This document shows positions 16,953 to 25,601 of a stretch of 64,000 nucleotides of DNA, piece by piece. Each line of letters starts with the position of its first letter. The first letter of the stretch is position 1. The notes under the pieces were generated by a model. That model was not told the DNA's origin. It searched no databases and saw only the letters and a list, made by a program, of their open reading frames with translations. This DNA is from Bog-473 sp036268485. GTDB lineage: Bacteria > Actinomycetota > Acidimicrobiia > Acidimicrobiales > RAAP-2. The stretch spans positions 1 to 64,000 of the forward strand of contig DATAUC010000027.1 of the NCBI GenBank assembly GCA_036268485.1. Reading direction: 5' to 3'. The position numbers were made by a program, and so were the translations under genes.

Positions 16953-18359
16953 ATGACCATTTCAGCCACCGAGCGCCGGGTGCGCCGACGGGCTATTGCC
17001 CTGTTCGCGGCCATCTCTCCGGAGTGGGGGGACGCCCTCGTCTACGTGGCGGGTGCCGTCTTCGCCGTTGTCACCTTCTACACCTCGGGTCTGGCGCTGT
17101 ACCGCCAGTGGAGCGAGTTGGCGCTGGGGCCCTACATAGCCGGCGCCGTGGTTGCCGCCATCCTGGCTCTGGTCGTGCGCCGGCGCTCCAGTGGCGCACC
17201 AAGCGATCCGGTCGAGGCGGCGCCGTCGGGTGGGTCGGTGGCCGTCGCCGTGGCCCGGCCCACCGTAAAGGGCACGCCGCGTTGGCAGTGGACCGGCCGC
17301 ATCGTGTTGGCCACCGCCGTCTTCGCCGGAGCCACCGCGGTGCCCCTGGCCCTCGAGATCGTGTGGCGCTCCAATCACGACGCCGGTTCGCACGTGCAGC
17401 CCGAGGTCTCGGTCATTGAGCATGCCGGCCAGACGGTGGCCAAGGGCAAGGACCCGTACCACGAGGTCACCAACGCCCAGGGCAAAGTGGTCTACCGCCA
17501 GCGGGGCGAGCCCACCTACGAAGGTTTCCTGCCCTATCTCCCGCTCATGACGGTCTTCGGTATCCCGAGCGAGCGCCGACACGATGTGGTGTTGACCGAC
17601 GCCCGCATCTTCTTCAGCTTGGCCACGCTGCTGGTGACGGCCAGCGCGCTGTGGCTCTGCCCGGCCAGCGGCAAGCGCAAGATGCGGGCTCTTCAGGTGC
17701 TGGCCATCCTGCCCACAGCGGCCCTGCCCCTGGCCACCGGGGGCGACGACATGCCGGTGGCCGCCTTCCTGCTGCTGGCCATGGTGCTGGCCCAACGCCG
17801 ACAACCGTTCGCCTCCGGCGTGGTGTTGGGCATCGTCTCGGCCATGAAGTTCACGGCCTGGCCCCTGGCTGCGCTGGCCCTCTTCGCCGCCCGGGGCCGC
17901 AAGGGCAACCGGCGCCCGGGGACCATGTTCTTGGGCATGCTGGTCGTGGCCGGACCGGTGGTGGTGCCCTTTGCCCTGCGCGGGCCGTGGGCTTTCTTCG
18001 ACAACGTGATCCTGTTCCCGCTCGGTCTCTCGGGGGTGACCTCGCCGGCGGCCAGCCCGCTGCCGGGTCACCTCTTGGTGACGGCCTTCCCGTTCCTGCA
18101 TCGAGCGCTGCCCTTGAGCGTCGGCCTGGTCGGCGGCGCGCTGCTGGCCTGGCACCTGCACCGCCGGCCACCGCAGACCACCTCGCAGGTGTGTTACCTC
18201 GGTGGCGTGGTCATGGCCGTCATCACGCTTTTGGCGCCGGCCACCCGCATCGGGTACCTGCTCTATCCCATCAATTTCTTCGTGTGGGCCTATCTCTTCA
18301 GAGAGATTGAGCCGCAGGGGTCAGACGTCAGTCCGGATCTGGTACCTGAAACAGTCTGA
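16953..18359 (+). CDS. Polytopic membrane protein, GT87/DUF2029-like
   Basis: 468 residues with roughly ten hydrophobic segments. A cytoplasmic-looking Ala/Pro/Gly loop near 90-115 is followed by an extracytoplasmic loop with KGKDPYHEVTNAQGKVVYRQ and EPTYEGFLPYLPLM. The PYH/LPYLPLM arrangement and the GGDDMPVAAF motif after a membrane segment resemble polyprenol-phosphate mannosyltransferases of the GT-C type (DUF2029). An acidic residue in the first loop (ALEIVWRSNHDAG) could serve as the catalytic base. It would use a lipid-linked sugar donor outside the membrane. ATG 16953 is the best start although no Shine-Dalgarno is visible. It overlaps the convergent next gene by 32 bases. Confidence 0.65.
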   Translation: MTISATERRVRRRAIALFAAISPEWGDALVYVAGAVFAVVTFYTSGLALYRQWSELALGPYIAGAVVAAILALVVRRRSSGAPSDPVEAAPSGGSVAVAVARPTVKGTPRWQWTGRIVLATAVFAGATAVPLALEIVWRSNHDAGSHVQPEVSVIEHAGQTVAKGKDPYHEVTNAQGKVVYRQRGEPTYEGFLPYLPLMTVFGIPSERRHDVVLTDARIFFSLATLLVTASALWLCPASGKRKMRALQVLAILPTAALPLATGGDDMPVAAFLLLAMVLAQRRQPFASGVVLGIVSAMKFTAWPLAALALFAARGRKGNRRPGTMFLGMLVVAGPVVVPFALRGPWAFFDNVILFPLGLSGVTSPAASPLPGHLLVTAFPFLHRALPLSVGLVGGALLAWHLHRRPPQTTSQVCYLGGVVMAVITLLAPATRIGYLLYPINFFVWAYLFREIEPQGSDVSPDLVPETV

Positions 18360-18951
18360 CGGTGAAGTCGGTCGAGCCGGTGGCCGGGGCGTTGGCCCCG
18401 AAGGTGGTGGCTGAGACGACGGCCCCCATCTCCCAGTAGAAGCCGTCGGAGCCGGCCTTCTTGCCGAGCACCTCAATGGCGCCGGGATTGTGGTCGACCG
18501 GACCCACTTCGAAGATCTGCCACCCCTGGACCTTCATGTCGTGCCGGTAGAAGTTCTCCAGCGCGCCCTGGGTGGCGTTGGCCCGCAGCTCGATCTGGGC
18601 GTCGAACTGGTCGGCCAACGCGCTGTTGTTCTGGTGCGAGATCTCGGTGCCGCCCTGGGGGATGGACACCGCATTCAAAATGTTGCCCGGGGGCTCGCCG
18701 GATTTGGTGATCACCTTGAGGGCCCGCTCGGCCGGCAGCGCGTGCAGCGAAGTTCCCGACACGCTGTGCACGGTCTTGGCCGTCTTGGTCTTCTGCACCG
18801 GATTGCCCGTGAGAAAACCGAGGCCGATGAAGAGGCCGAGAATGAGGATGCCGAGCCCGGGCACGATCATGGCCGCCCGCAGGCTGAACGGCTTGGCTGA
18901 GGGCGGCCGCTGGGGGGCCTGTTCGGTCTGGGGCTCGGCCAGGTCGGTCAT
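18328..18951 (-). CDS. Single-pass membrane protein of unknown function
   Basis: 207 residues. A short cytoplasmic Pro-rich N-terminus is followed by one membrane segment (AAMIVPGLGILILGLFIGLG, about 26-48) and an extracytoplasmic domain of about 155 residues without cysteines. That domain has conserved-looking stretches FYRHDMKVQGWQIFEVG and GSDGFYWEMGAVVS. It was not recognised as a named family. ATG 18951 has a GGAGG Shine-Dalgarno 4 bases upstream. It lies 12 bases downstream of thiD and may be cotranscribed with it, although no functional link is apparent. Confidence 0.7.
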   Translation of the reverse strand: MTDLAEPQTEQAPQRPPSAKPFSLRAAMIVPGLGILILGLFIGLGFLTGNPVQKTKTAKTVHSVSGTSLHALPAERALKVITKSGEPPGNILNAVSIPQGGTEISHQNNSALADQFDAQIELRANATQGALENFYRHDMKVQGWQIFEVGPVDHNPGAIEVLGKKAGSDGFYWEMGAVVSATTFGANAPATGSTDFTVRLFQVPDPD

Positions 18952-18963
18952 GACGCCTCCAGC

Positions 18964-19785
18964 CTACGTTCCGCTGGTCCACCCGAAATGGTCGATGGGC
19001 CCGTGGCCGGCGCCGAGACGCCACGAGGCACCTCCGGCCAGGGCCCGGGCTACGAAGGTCTTGGCGGCCGCAATGGCTGGCAGGGGATCCAGGCCGAGTG
19101 CCAGTTGGGCCGCGATGGCGGCCGAGAGGGAACAGCCGGTGCCATGGTCGTTCCCGGTGGTCACCCGCTCGCCTTCGAGCACGGTCACGCCCCCTGGGCC
19201 GGCCACAACGTCGTGGGCGGACCGGGTGAGGTGGCCCCCCTTGACCACCACGTAGGTGGCGCCACTGGCCCGGATCTGCTCCGCCGCTTCGGTCATGGCC
19301 GCCGGGTCGACGAGTTCGGCCAGGGGCAGGCCGGTCAGAACGGCCGCCTCGCGCAGGTTGGGCGTGACGATCAGGGCATGGGGGAGGAGGTCGGTCAGGT
19401 AGGCGGCGATGCCGTCGGGCTCCATGAGGGCGTGACCGCTGGAGGACACCAGCACGGGATCGACCACCAGGTTGGGCAGCCGGCCCGCTGCGGCTGCCCC
19501 GGCCACCCGGTCCACGATGGCACGGTTGGCCAGCATTCCCGTCTTGATGCTGCGCACGGCAAAGTCGTCCAGTACGGCGTCGATCTGCGCCATGACCATG
19601 TCGGGACCGAGGGCCACCACGGCCGAGACGGCGGCGGTGTTCTGCGCCGTGACGGCCGTAAGGGCGGAAGTGCCGTGCACCCGATGGGCGGCGAAGGTCT
19701 TGAGATCGGCCTGAATGCCGGCGCCGCCCCCCGAATCGGAGCCGGCGATGGTGAGCACCGTGGGCGGGGTGGGGGGGTCCGGCAC
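18964..19785 (-). CDS. thiD: Hydroxymethylpyrimidine/phosphomethylpyrimidine kinase
   Basis: Phosphorylates HMP to HMP-P and HMP-PP for thiamine synthesis. 273 residues, ribokinase fold. LTIAGSDSGGGAGIQADLKT opens the protein, VDPVLVSSSGHAL and LIVTPNLREAAVLTG follow, and TTGNDHGTGCSLSAAIAAQL holds the anion-hole GTGCS with the catalytic position. GTG 19785 lies 6 bases after TAACGT (complement of 19792-19797) with no Shine-Dalgarno, so a leaderless mRNA is likely. Divergent from thiG, 76 bases apart. No TPP riboswitch is visible in that gap. Confidence 0.95.
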   Translation of the reverse strand: MPDPPTPPTVLTIAGSDSGGGAGIQADLKTFAAHRVHGTSALTAVTAQNTAAVSAVVALGPDMVMAQIDAVLDDFAVRSIKTGMLANRAIVDRVAGAAAAGRLPNLVVDPVLVSSSGHALMEPDGIAAYLTDLLPHALIVTPNLREAAVLTGLPLAELVDPAAMTEAAEQIRASGATYVVVKGGHLTRSAHDVVAGPGGVTVLEGERVTTGNDHGTGCSLSAAIAAQLALGLDPLPAIAAAKTFVARALAGGASWRLGAGHGPIDHFGWTSGT

Positions 19786-19861
19786 CCGGCCACGTTAGCC
19801 AGGCCCTGCTGCGGTCGATCCTGGACAGGGCCCATCGGGCCCGGTTGTATCGTCAATTGTG

Positions 19862-20662
19862 ATGAGTGCGGACGACACCCTGACCATTGCCGGCGAGCAG
19901 CTGTCGTCCCGGGTGCTACTCGGCACCGGCGGGATGACCAGCCTGCAGGCACTGCGCGACGCCCTGGTGGCCTCGGGCGCGGCCATGGCCACCGTGGCCG
20001 TGCGCCGACTGGATCCGTCGGGCCGGGGCTCGCTGCTCGACCTGCTCGACGATGTCGGGGTGCGGGTACTGCCTAATACGGCGGGGTGCGCCACCGCCTC
20101 CGAGGCGGTACTCACGGCCAAGTTGGCCCGGGAGGCCTTCGGCACCGACTGGGTGAAGTTGGAAGTGATCGGCAACGACCAGACCCTGTTGCCCGACGCC
20201 GTCGAACTGTTGAGCGCGGCGGAGCAACTGGCCGAGGACGGCTTTGTGGTCCTGCCCTATACGACGGACGACCCTGTGCTGGCCTTCCGTTTGCAGCAGG
20301 TGGGGTGCGCGGCCGTCATGCCGCTGGGCTCGCCCATCGGCAGTGGCCTGGGCATCCGCAACCCCCACAACATTGCCCTCTTGCGCGAGGCCGTCGAGGT
20401 GCCGGTCATCCTCGATGCCGGCATCGGCACCGCCTCCGATGCCGCCCTGGCCATGGAGTTGGGCTGCGACGGAATTCTGGTGGCCACGGCCGTCAACCGG
20501 GCCCACGATCCCGTCGCCATGGCCCACGCCATGCGCCTGGCCACCGAGGCGGGCCGCCTGGCCCGACTGGCCGGCCGCATCCCGGTGCGCTTCCACGCCG
20601 AACCATCGAGCCCCCTGGAGGGGCGGGTCGAGTTTGGGTTGCCGGGTCCGCGCATCGACTGA
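19862..20662 (+). CDS. thiG: Thiazole synthase
   Basis: Makes the thiazole phosphate moiety of thiamine from 1-deoxyxylulose 5-phosphate, dehydroglycine and the ThiS thiocarboxylate. 266 residues, TIM barrel. The Schiff-base lysine is in DWVKLEVIGND; LPNTAGCATASEAV, GCAAVMPLGSPIGSGLGI, VILDAGIGTASDAALAMELG and GILVATAVNRAHDPVAMA are all typical. The start is ATG 19862 or GTG 19859; TATCGT (19848-19853) is 5-8 bases upstream, again suggesting leaderless expression. No thiS or thiO gene is present in the window, although ThiG needs ThiS as sulfur donor. Confidence 0.95.
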   Translation: MSADDTLTIAGEQLSSRVLLGTGGMTSLQALRDALVASGAAMATVAVRRLDPSGRGSLLDLLDDVGVRVLPNTAGCATASEAVLTAKLAREAFGTDWVKLEVIGNDQTLLPDAVELLSAAEQLAEDGFVVLPYTTDDPVLAFRLQQVGCAAVMPLGSPIGSGLGIRNPHNIALLREAVEVPVILDAGIGTASDAALAMELGCDGILVATAVNRAHDPVAMAHAMRLATEAGRLARLAGRIPVRFHAEPSSPLEGRVEFGLPGPRID

Positions 20663-20716
20663 GGCGCGCATCGACTGCAGACGGCGGGGCGACCTTGACG
20701 CCCCCCTGGCGTTTCA

Positions 20717-20751
20717 CTAGGTTAGGTACACCTAATATTCGGTGCACCTAA
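20717..20751 (+). promoter_or_regulatory. Tandem DtxR/IdeR-type iron boxes
   Basis: CTAGGTTAGGTACACCTAA (20717-20735) matches the 19-base DtxR/IdeR consensus at 15 positions. Its core TTAGGTACACCTAA is a near-perfect 6-2-6 inverted repeat. A second, weaker copy TTCGGTGCACCTAA (20738-20751) follows at a 16-base offset. The sites lie 24 bases before the fbpA start and would overlap its promoter. Iron-loaded repressor should silence the transporter when iron is plentiful. Confidence 0.88.
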
Positions 20752-20774
20752 GCAACGCGAGGAGATCCGCCACC

Positions 20775-21833
20775 ATGTCGACCCGGATGACTGCAGGGCG
20801 CTATCGAGTGGCCCGGGCCGGGGGACTGGCCCTGGCCATCGGGGTGGGACTCGTAGCCAGCCTGGGCGCGGCGGCACCCGCCTCGGCAGCCAGCAAGGGG
20901 AGCATCACGCTCTACAGCGGTCAGCACGTCCAGACGACCCAGTCGCTGGTCAATGCCTTCGAGAAAAAGACCGGCATCGCCGTCCACGTGCGCTCGGACG
21001 ACGAAGACGTGCTGGCCGACCAGATCGAGACCGAGGGGACCCATTCGCCGGCCGATGTGTTCTTCACCGAGAACACCCCGCCGCTGCAGGTGCTGGCGGG
21101 CAAGGGCCTCCTCTCGTCCATCAAGAAATCGACGCTGGCCCACACGCCGAAGAAGTACGACTCGCCCCAGGGCAAGTGGGTCGGGATCTCGGCCCGGGTC
21201 AGCGTGATGGTGTACAACACCTCGCTGCTCAAGGCCAGCGACCTGCCCACCTCGGCCATGGACCTGGCCCAGCCGCGGTGGAAGGGCAAGGTGGCCATCA
21301 CCGGCTCCGAGACCGACTTCCAACCCATCGTCACCTCCATCGCCAAGGCGCACGGCACGGCCGCTGCCCTGAAGTGGCTTACGTCGTTCAAGGCCAATGC
21401 GGGCAGCCACTCGTATCCGGACAACGAGACCCTGGTGGATGAGGTCAACAAGGGACAGGTCGCTCTCGGCATCATCAACCAGTACTACTGGTACCGGTTG
21501 CGGGCCGAAGAGGGTGCGTCGCACATCCACTCGGCCATTGCGTACTTCGCGCCCAAGGACGTCGGCTACGTGATTGACGTGTCGGGCGCGGCCGTCCTGC
21601 GCTCATCGAAGCATCAGGCGGCAGCCCAGAAGTTCGTGGCCTTCCTCAATTCGGCCCAAGGCGAGCAGATCATCGCCCACAGTGACAGCTTCGAGTACCC
21701 GATCGGATCCGGCGTGACCACGGCCCAGCCCGAAACGCCGTTCAGCCAGTTGCAGCCCAACGGCATCACCATTGCCCAATTGGGTACCGGGGCGACCGCG
21801 ATCCGGCTCCTGCAAGAGGCTCAACTCTTATGA
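20775..21833 (+). CDS. fbpA: Iron(III) ABC transporter, substrate-binding protein
   Basis: Extracytoplasmic iron-binding component. 352 residues from ATG 20775, which has an AGGAG Shine-Dalgarno (the frame extends to a GTG at 20742 inside the iron box, which is not used). A Sec signal peptide (about 1-45, ending APASA-ASK) precedes the mature domain, which starts ITLYSGQHVQTTQSLVNAFE. QIETEGTHSPADVFFTENT and the late YYWYRL tyrosines are the expected metal-binding region of the FbpA/SfuA family. No lipobox is visible; membrane attachment may rely on an uncleaved signal. The iron box upstream and the permease/ATPase genes downstream support the substrate. Confidence 0.92.
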   Translation: MSTRMTAGRYRVARAGGLALAIGVGLVASLGAAAPASAASKGSITLYSGQHVQTTQSLVNAFEKKTGIAVHVRSDDEDVLADQIETEGTHSPADVFFTENTPPLQVLAGKGLLSSIKKSTLAHTPKKYDSPQGKWVGISARVSVMVYNTSLLKASDLPTSAMDLAQPRWKGKVAITGSETDFQPIVTSIAKAHGTAAALKWLTSFKANAGSHSYPDNETLVDEVNKGQVALGIINQYYWYRLRAEEGASHIHSAIAYFAPKDVGYVIDVSGAAVLRSSKHQAAAQKFVAFLNSAQGEQIIAHSDSFEYPIGSGVTTAQPETPFSQLQPNGITIAQLGTGATAIRLLQEAQLL

Positions 21834-21840
21834 TCACGCG

Positions 21841-23526
21841 GTGACCACGACCTCGGCTCCTCCGCTGAGCGGCGGTCGTGGCATCGCACCTGCGGAGACC
21901 GACTCGGAACAACCCGGTCGGCGCGGGCACCGCAGCGGGTCGCACCGGCCCCGCCCACTGATGGTGGTCGCCCTTGTCGTATCGGCGGCCGTCCTCCTTC
22001 CAGTGGTCTTCCTGATCATGCAAGCGGTCGGGGTGGGACGAGGCGACCTCTCCCATCTGCTGCTGCGCAACCTGACGGCCCACCTCGTCTGGAACACCAT
22101 CAGTTTGACGGTGGTGGTCACCGCGCTCTGCGCCACCGTGGGGACCCTGGCCGCCTGGGTGACCGAGCGCACGGCCGTCCCGGGCCGGCGCTTCTGGGCC
22201 GTGCTGGTCGTGATCCCGTTGGGGATTCCCGACTTCGTGGTCAGCTTCGGCTGGCGTGCCATCTTTCCGGCCTTTGGTGGCTTTTGGGCCGCCGTGCTGG
22301 TCATGACCCTGGCCGTGTACCCCCTGGTGTACCTCCCGGTGGCGGCCAGCCTGCGCCACGCCGACCCCGCCCAGGAAGAGGTGGCGCGAAGCCTGGGTCT
22401 GGGCCGTCTGGCCACGTTCTGGCGGGTCACCGTCGGCCAGGCCCGCCTCGCCATTCTGGGTGGTTCGGTTCTGGTGGCCCTCGTCGTGCTGGCCGAGTTC
22501 GGCGCCTTCGAGATCCTGGGCTTCAACACGCTGACCACTGAGATCTACACGGAGTTCACCGTCGGATTCGACCAGTCGGCCGCCTGCGCCTTCTCCCTGA
22601 TTCTGGTTGTCCTGGGTGGCCTCATCCTGTTCGGTGAGGGGGCAGCCCGGGGACACGGCCGCTCCTCCCGGTTGGGGAGCGGGGCGGCTCGGGAGTCCCG
22701 CCCGCTGCGCTTGGGCCGGAGCACCCTGCCGGTGCTCGTCGGCATGGGCCTGCTGGTGGGTCTGGCCCTCGGTGTTCCGGTGGGCTCCATCATCTACCTG
22801 CTCATTCGAGGGGGAACCTCGACACTGCCGGCCGCATCGTTGGCCGGCGCGGCCGGGCACACCTTTATGTACGCCGCCTCGGCTGGTTTGTTGGCCACCG
22901 GGGCCGCCCTGCCCGTGGCCCTTCTCTCGGTACGGTCGCCTGGCCGTATCGTCCGGCTGCTGGAGCGGACCAACATGCTGGTGTTGGCCGTGCCCAGCCT
23001 GGTCATCGCCTTGAGCTTCGCCTACTTCACCGAGCACGACCTGCAGGGAAACTTCTACCAGACGACCCTGCTGCTGGTCATCGCCTATGCCGTGATGTTC
23101 TTCCCCATGGCCGTGGTCGCGGTGCGCGCCGCCGTGGCCCGCTCACCGGTCGGGCTGGAAGAGGTGGGGCACTCGCTGGGCGTGAGTCGCCTGGCAGTCT
23201 TCTGGCGGGTCACGCTGCCGCTCATCGGTCCGGGCCTGGCCGCTGCCTTCTGCCTGGTCTTCTTGGAGTCAGCCACCGAGCTGACCGCCACCCTGGTCCT
23301 GCACCCGACTGACTCGGCCACCCTGGCCACCCAGTTCTGGGCCTATCAGACCAACTTGTCCTACAGCCAGGCCGCCCCCTACGCCGGGGTGATGCTCTTG
23401 CTGGCCGCCGTGCCGAGCTACGTGCTGGGCCGCTGGTTCGACCGCCAACCCGGACGGCTTTCGGCGGCGCAGGTCACCGGGCCGACACCCAGTTCCATCT
23501 CCCCCAGCACAATGGTGTCCCTGTGA
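21841..23526 (+). CDS. fbpB: Iron(III) ABC transporter, two-domain permease
   Basis: 561 residues with about twelve membrane segments, an internal duplication of two permease domains. Each half has an EAA loop that contacts the ATPase: EEVARSLGLGRLATFWRVT (about residues 180-200) and EEVGHSLGVSRLAVFWRVT (about 440-460). Start GTG 21841 lies just after the fbpA stop; the longer frame overlaps fbpA and is unlikely. The N-terminal 40 residues are hydrophilic and cytoplasmic. The gene ends in a GTGA overlap with the ATPase gene. Confidence 0.92.
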   Translation: MTTTSAPPLSGGRGIAPAETDSEQPGRRGHRSGSHRPRPLMVVALVVSAAVLLPVVFLIMQAVGVGRGDLSHLLLRNLTAHLVWNTISLTVVVTALCATVGTLAAWVTERTAVPGRRFWAVLVVIPLGIPDFVVSFGWRAIFPAFGGFWAAVLVMTLAVYPLVYLPVAASLRHADPAQEEVARSLGLGRLATFWRVTVGQARLAILGGSVLVALVVLAEFGAFEILGFNTLTTEIYTEFTVGFDQSAACAFSLILVVLGGLILFGEGAARGHGRSSRLGSGAARESRPLRLGRSTLPVLVGMGLLVGLALGVPVGSIIYLLIRGGTSTLPAASLAGAAGHTFMYAASAGLLATGAALPVALLSVRSPGRIVRLLERTNMLVLAVPSLVIALSFAYFTEHDLQGNFYQTTLLLVIAYAVMFFPMAVVAVRAAVARSPVGLEEVGHSLGVSRLAVFWRVTLPLIGPGLAAAFCLVFLESATELTATLVLHPTDSATLATQFWAYQTNLSYSQAAPYAGVMLLLAAVPSYVLGRWFDRQPGRLSAAQVTGPTPSSISPSTMVSL

Positions 23527-24605
23527 AGAGTCTCTCGGTCGCCGGCATCACCAAGTCCTTCGGAGGTCAGGCGGTCCTGCGCGGCGTGGACCTGGTGGTC
23601 GAGGACGGGTCGTTCACCGCCATCCTGGGGCCTTCGGGCAGCGGGAAGACCACCTTGTTGCGGATCATCGCCGGCTTCGAGCGCCCAGATACCGGGGTGG
23701 TGCGATTGGGCGACGAGGTGGTCGATGACGCCTCGGACCACTGGGTGCGCTGCGAAAAACGGCGCATCGGATTCGTGCCCCAGGAGGGGGCCCTCTTCCC
23801 TCATTTGACGGTGGGCCGCAACGTGGGCTTCGGGCTGCAGCGGGGAGGTCGTCACGGCCGGGTGGGGGAGCTCCTGGAATTGGTCGGCCTCTCCGGTTTA
23901 GAGCGGCGTTACCCGCATCAACTGTCCGGAGGCCAGCAACAACGGGTCGCTCTGGCCCGGGCGCTGGCGGCTGATCCCGAGATCGTCCTGTTGGACGAGC
24001 CGTTCTCTTCGTTGGACGCCTCCCTGCGGGCCTCGGTGCGGGCCGACGTGCACGACGTGCTGCGCCTGGCCGGTACCACCGCAGTGTTGGTCACCCACGA
24101 CCAGGACGAGGCCCTCTCCATGGCCGATCACGTGGCCGTGCTGCAGGCCGGTTTGATCGGGCAGATCGACACACCGACCGCCCTCTACGGCCGGCCCCGG
24201 GACGCCGAGCTGGCCCGCTTCCTGGGGGAGGCCAATCTGCTGAATGGGATTGTGCGGGACGGCTACGTCTCGACCGAATTCGGCGAACTGACCATGGTCA
24301 CCCCGGAGGCCTCCGGAGCCCAGCAGGCATGGGCGATCGGCAGCCCCGCCCGCGTCCTGATCCGGCCTGAGCAGCTCCAGGTGGAACCGGTCGGCGGCGG
24401 CCCGGTGGCCGGTGTGCTCCGAAGCTACGAATACTTCGGCCACGATGCCGTGATGCGGGTCCAGCCCGACAAGGCTGATGTCCTGCCCGAATTGGTGATC
24501 CGGGTGACCGGCGGGGACCCGATGGTCCCGGGATCGCGGGTCGGACTCTCTGTGCATGGACCGGTGGTGGCCTGGCCCGCGCCGATCGCCGAGACGGCGT
24601 CCTGA
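23523..24605 (+). CDS. fbpC: Iron(III) ABC transporter, ATP-binding protein
   Basis: 360 residues. Walker A is GPSGSGKTT, the signature is LSGGQQQRVALARAL, Walker B is IVLLDEPFSSLD and the switch histidine is in LVTHDQDEAL. A C-terminal TOBE-like domain (about 240-350) with VLIRPEQLQVEP is typical of FbpC, PotA and related importers. GTG start overlaps the permease stop. With the two upstream genes it forms a complete importer under an iron-responsive promoter. Confidence 0.93.
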   Translation: MKSLSVAGITKSFGGQAVLRGVDLVVEDGSFTAILGPSGSGKTTLLRIIAGFERPDTGVVRLGDEVVDDASDHWVRCEKRRIGFVPQEGALFPHLTVGRNVGFGLQRGGRHGRVGELLELVGLSGLERRYPHQLSGGQQQRVALARALAADPEIVLLDEPFSSLDASLRASVRADVHDVLRLAGTTAVLVTHDQDEALSMADHVAVLQAGLIGQIDTPTALYGRPRDAELARFLGEANLLNGIVRDGYVSTEFGELTMVTPEASGAQQAWAIGSPARVLIRPEQLQVEPVGGGPVAGVLRSYEYFGHDAVMRVQPDKADVLPELVIRVTGGDPMVPGSRVGLSVHGPVVAWPAPIAETAS

Positions 24606-24693
24606 AATGGCTGAAATAACGTCCTCGTAACTACCTCTTTGTGATGCCGACTGCATTAGGATATCCGTGCAAGGCGAGAGCACAGGAGGTGCG

Positions 24694-25197
24694 ATGGCTG
24701 AGGTGTCCACAACCCAAGTCGGTGGGTTCCACGGGCCCCAGGTCTGCAGCTTGGTAGGTATCACCTACCGGCAGCTGGACTATTGGGCCCGCACCGGACT
24801 GCTGCAGCCATCGGTGGCCAACGCCAAGGGGAGCGGGACCCGACGGGTCTACTCCTACTCGGACGTGCTCGAGCTGAAGGTCATCAAGCAGCTTCTCGAC
24901 GCCGGCGTGTCCCTCCAATCGGCCCGGCGGGCCGTGGAGTGTCTGCGTCAGGACCTGGGGGCCGACGTGGCCTCGTCCAACCTGGTTCTGACTGGGACCA
25001 GCTCGGTCTTGGCCCGTTCCAACGGCGAGGTGGTTGACCTCTTGGCCGGCGGACAAGGCGTCTTCAACATCGTGCCCCTGGCCGGGGTGGTCGATGCCCT
25101 TGAGGCTGACATCGTCCGCATGGACGTCACGGCCCAATCACGTCCCTCCTTCGAGCTCGTGACGGACGCCCCAGTGGCTCGGGCCGCCGGGGAGTGA
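24694..25197 (+). CDS. MerR-family regulator (Rv1830-like)
   Basis: 167 residues from ATG 24694, which has an excellent AGGAGGTG Shine-Dalgarno; the frame upstream to 24667 is not needed. The winged-helix domain carries CSLVGITYRQLDYWARTGLL and RRVYSYSDVLELKVIKQLLD, diagnostic of this actinobacterial MerR subgroup. The C-terminal half (about 85-160) is a ligand or partner domain without the cysteines used for metal sensing. In mycobacteria the orthologue sits between the DUF151 gene and gcvP; here it is also just upstream of gcvT/gcvP. Its targets are unknown. Overlaps the next gene by GTGA. Confidence 0.88.
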   Translation: MAEVSTTQVGGFHGPQVCSLVGITYRQLDYWARTGLLQPSVANAKGSGTRRVYSYSDVLELKVIKQLLDAGVSLQSARRAVECLRQDLGADVASSNLVLTGTSSVLARSNGEVVDLLAGGQGVFNIVPLAGVVDALEADIVRMDVTAQSRPSFELVTDAPVARAAGE

Positions 25198-25592
25198 CGG
25201 CAACAACTCCTGCGTCTCGCCGGCACCCGTCGCATCCAGCCGGGGCGCCGGCCGGCCAGGTCCGGTTCGCCCATCCGTCAGAGCGGATGTTCGCCGCCCT
25301 TCTGGACATTTACGAAGAGCGCTGGGAGTACGAGCCGGTGGAGTTCCCGTTGCGTTGGGATGAGCACGGGTCACCCGTGTCGGCCTTCCGGCCCGACTTC
25401 TACCTGCCCGAGCGCGGTGTATTCATTGAACTGACCACGGCCGAGCAGCGCCTGGTGACCCGCAAGAACGGCAAAGTACGACGCATGCGCCAGCTCTATC
25501 CCGAGGTGCCGGTCTTCGTGGTCTACCAGCGTGACTTCCTGGCCTTGCTCGAGGCCCACGGTCTCGATCTGCCCCTTCCCGCTGCCGCCTAA
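25194..25592 (+). CDS. Small conserved protein with a PD-(D/E)xK-like core, function unknown
   Basis: 132 residues, translationally coupled to the MerR gene (GTGA overlap). The centre reads FRPDFYLPERGVFIELTT, which looks like the PD...E-x-K core of DUF559/restriction-like nucleases with threonine where the lysine is expected. MRQLYPEVPVFVVYQRDF follows. If the fold is right, metal-dependent cleavage may be lost or the lysine supplied elsewhere (KNGKVRR lies close by). No signal peptide or membrane segment. The function is not assigned. Confidence 0.6.
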   Translation: MTATTPASRRHPSHPAGAPAGQVRFAHPSERMFAALLDIYEERWEYEPVEFPLRWDEHGSPVSAFRPDFYLPERGVFIELTTAEQRLVTRKNGKVRRMRQLYPEVPVFVVYQRDFLALLEAHGLDLPLPAAA

Positions 25593-25601
25593 CCTGAATC
25601 G

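Noticed and set aside
19786..19861. TPP riboswitch between thiD and thiG
   Set aside because: The 76-base gap is too short and contains none of the conserved TPP aptamer segments.
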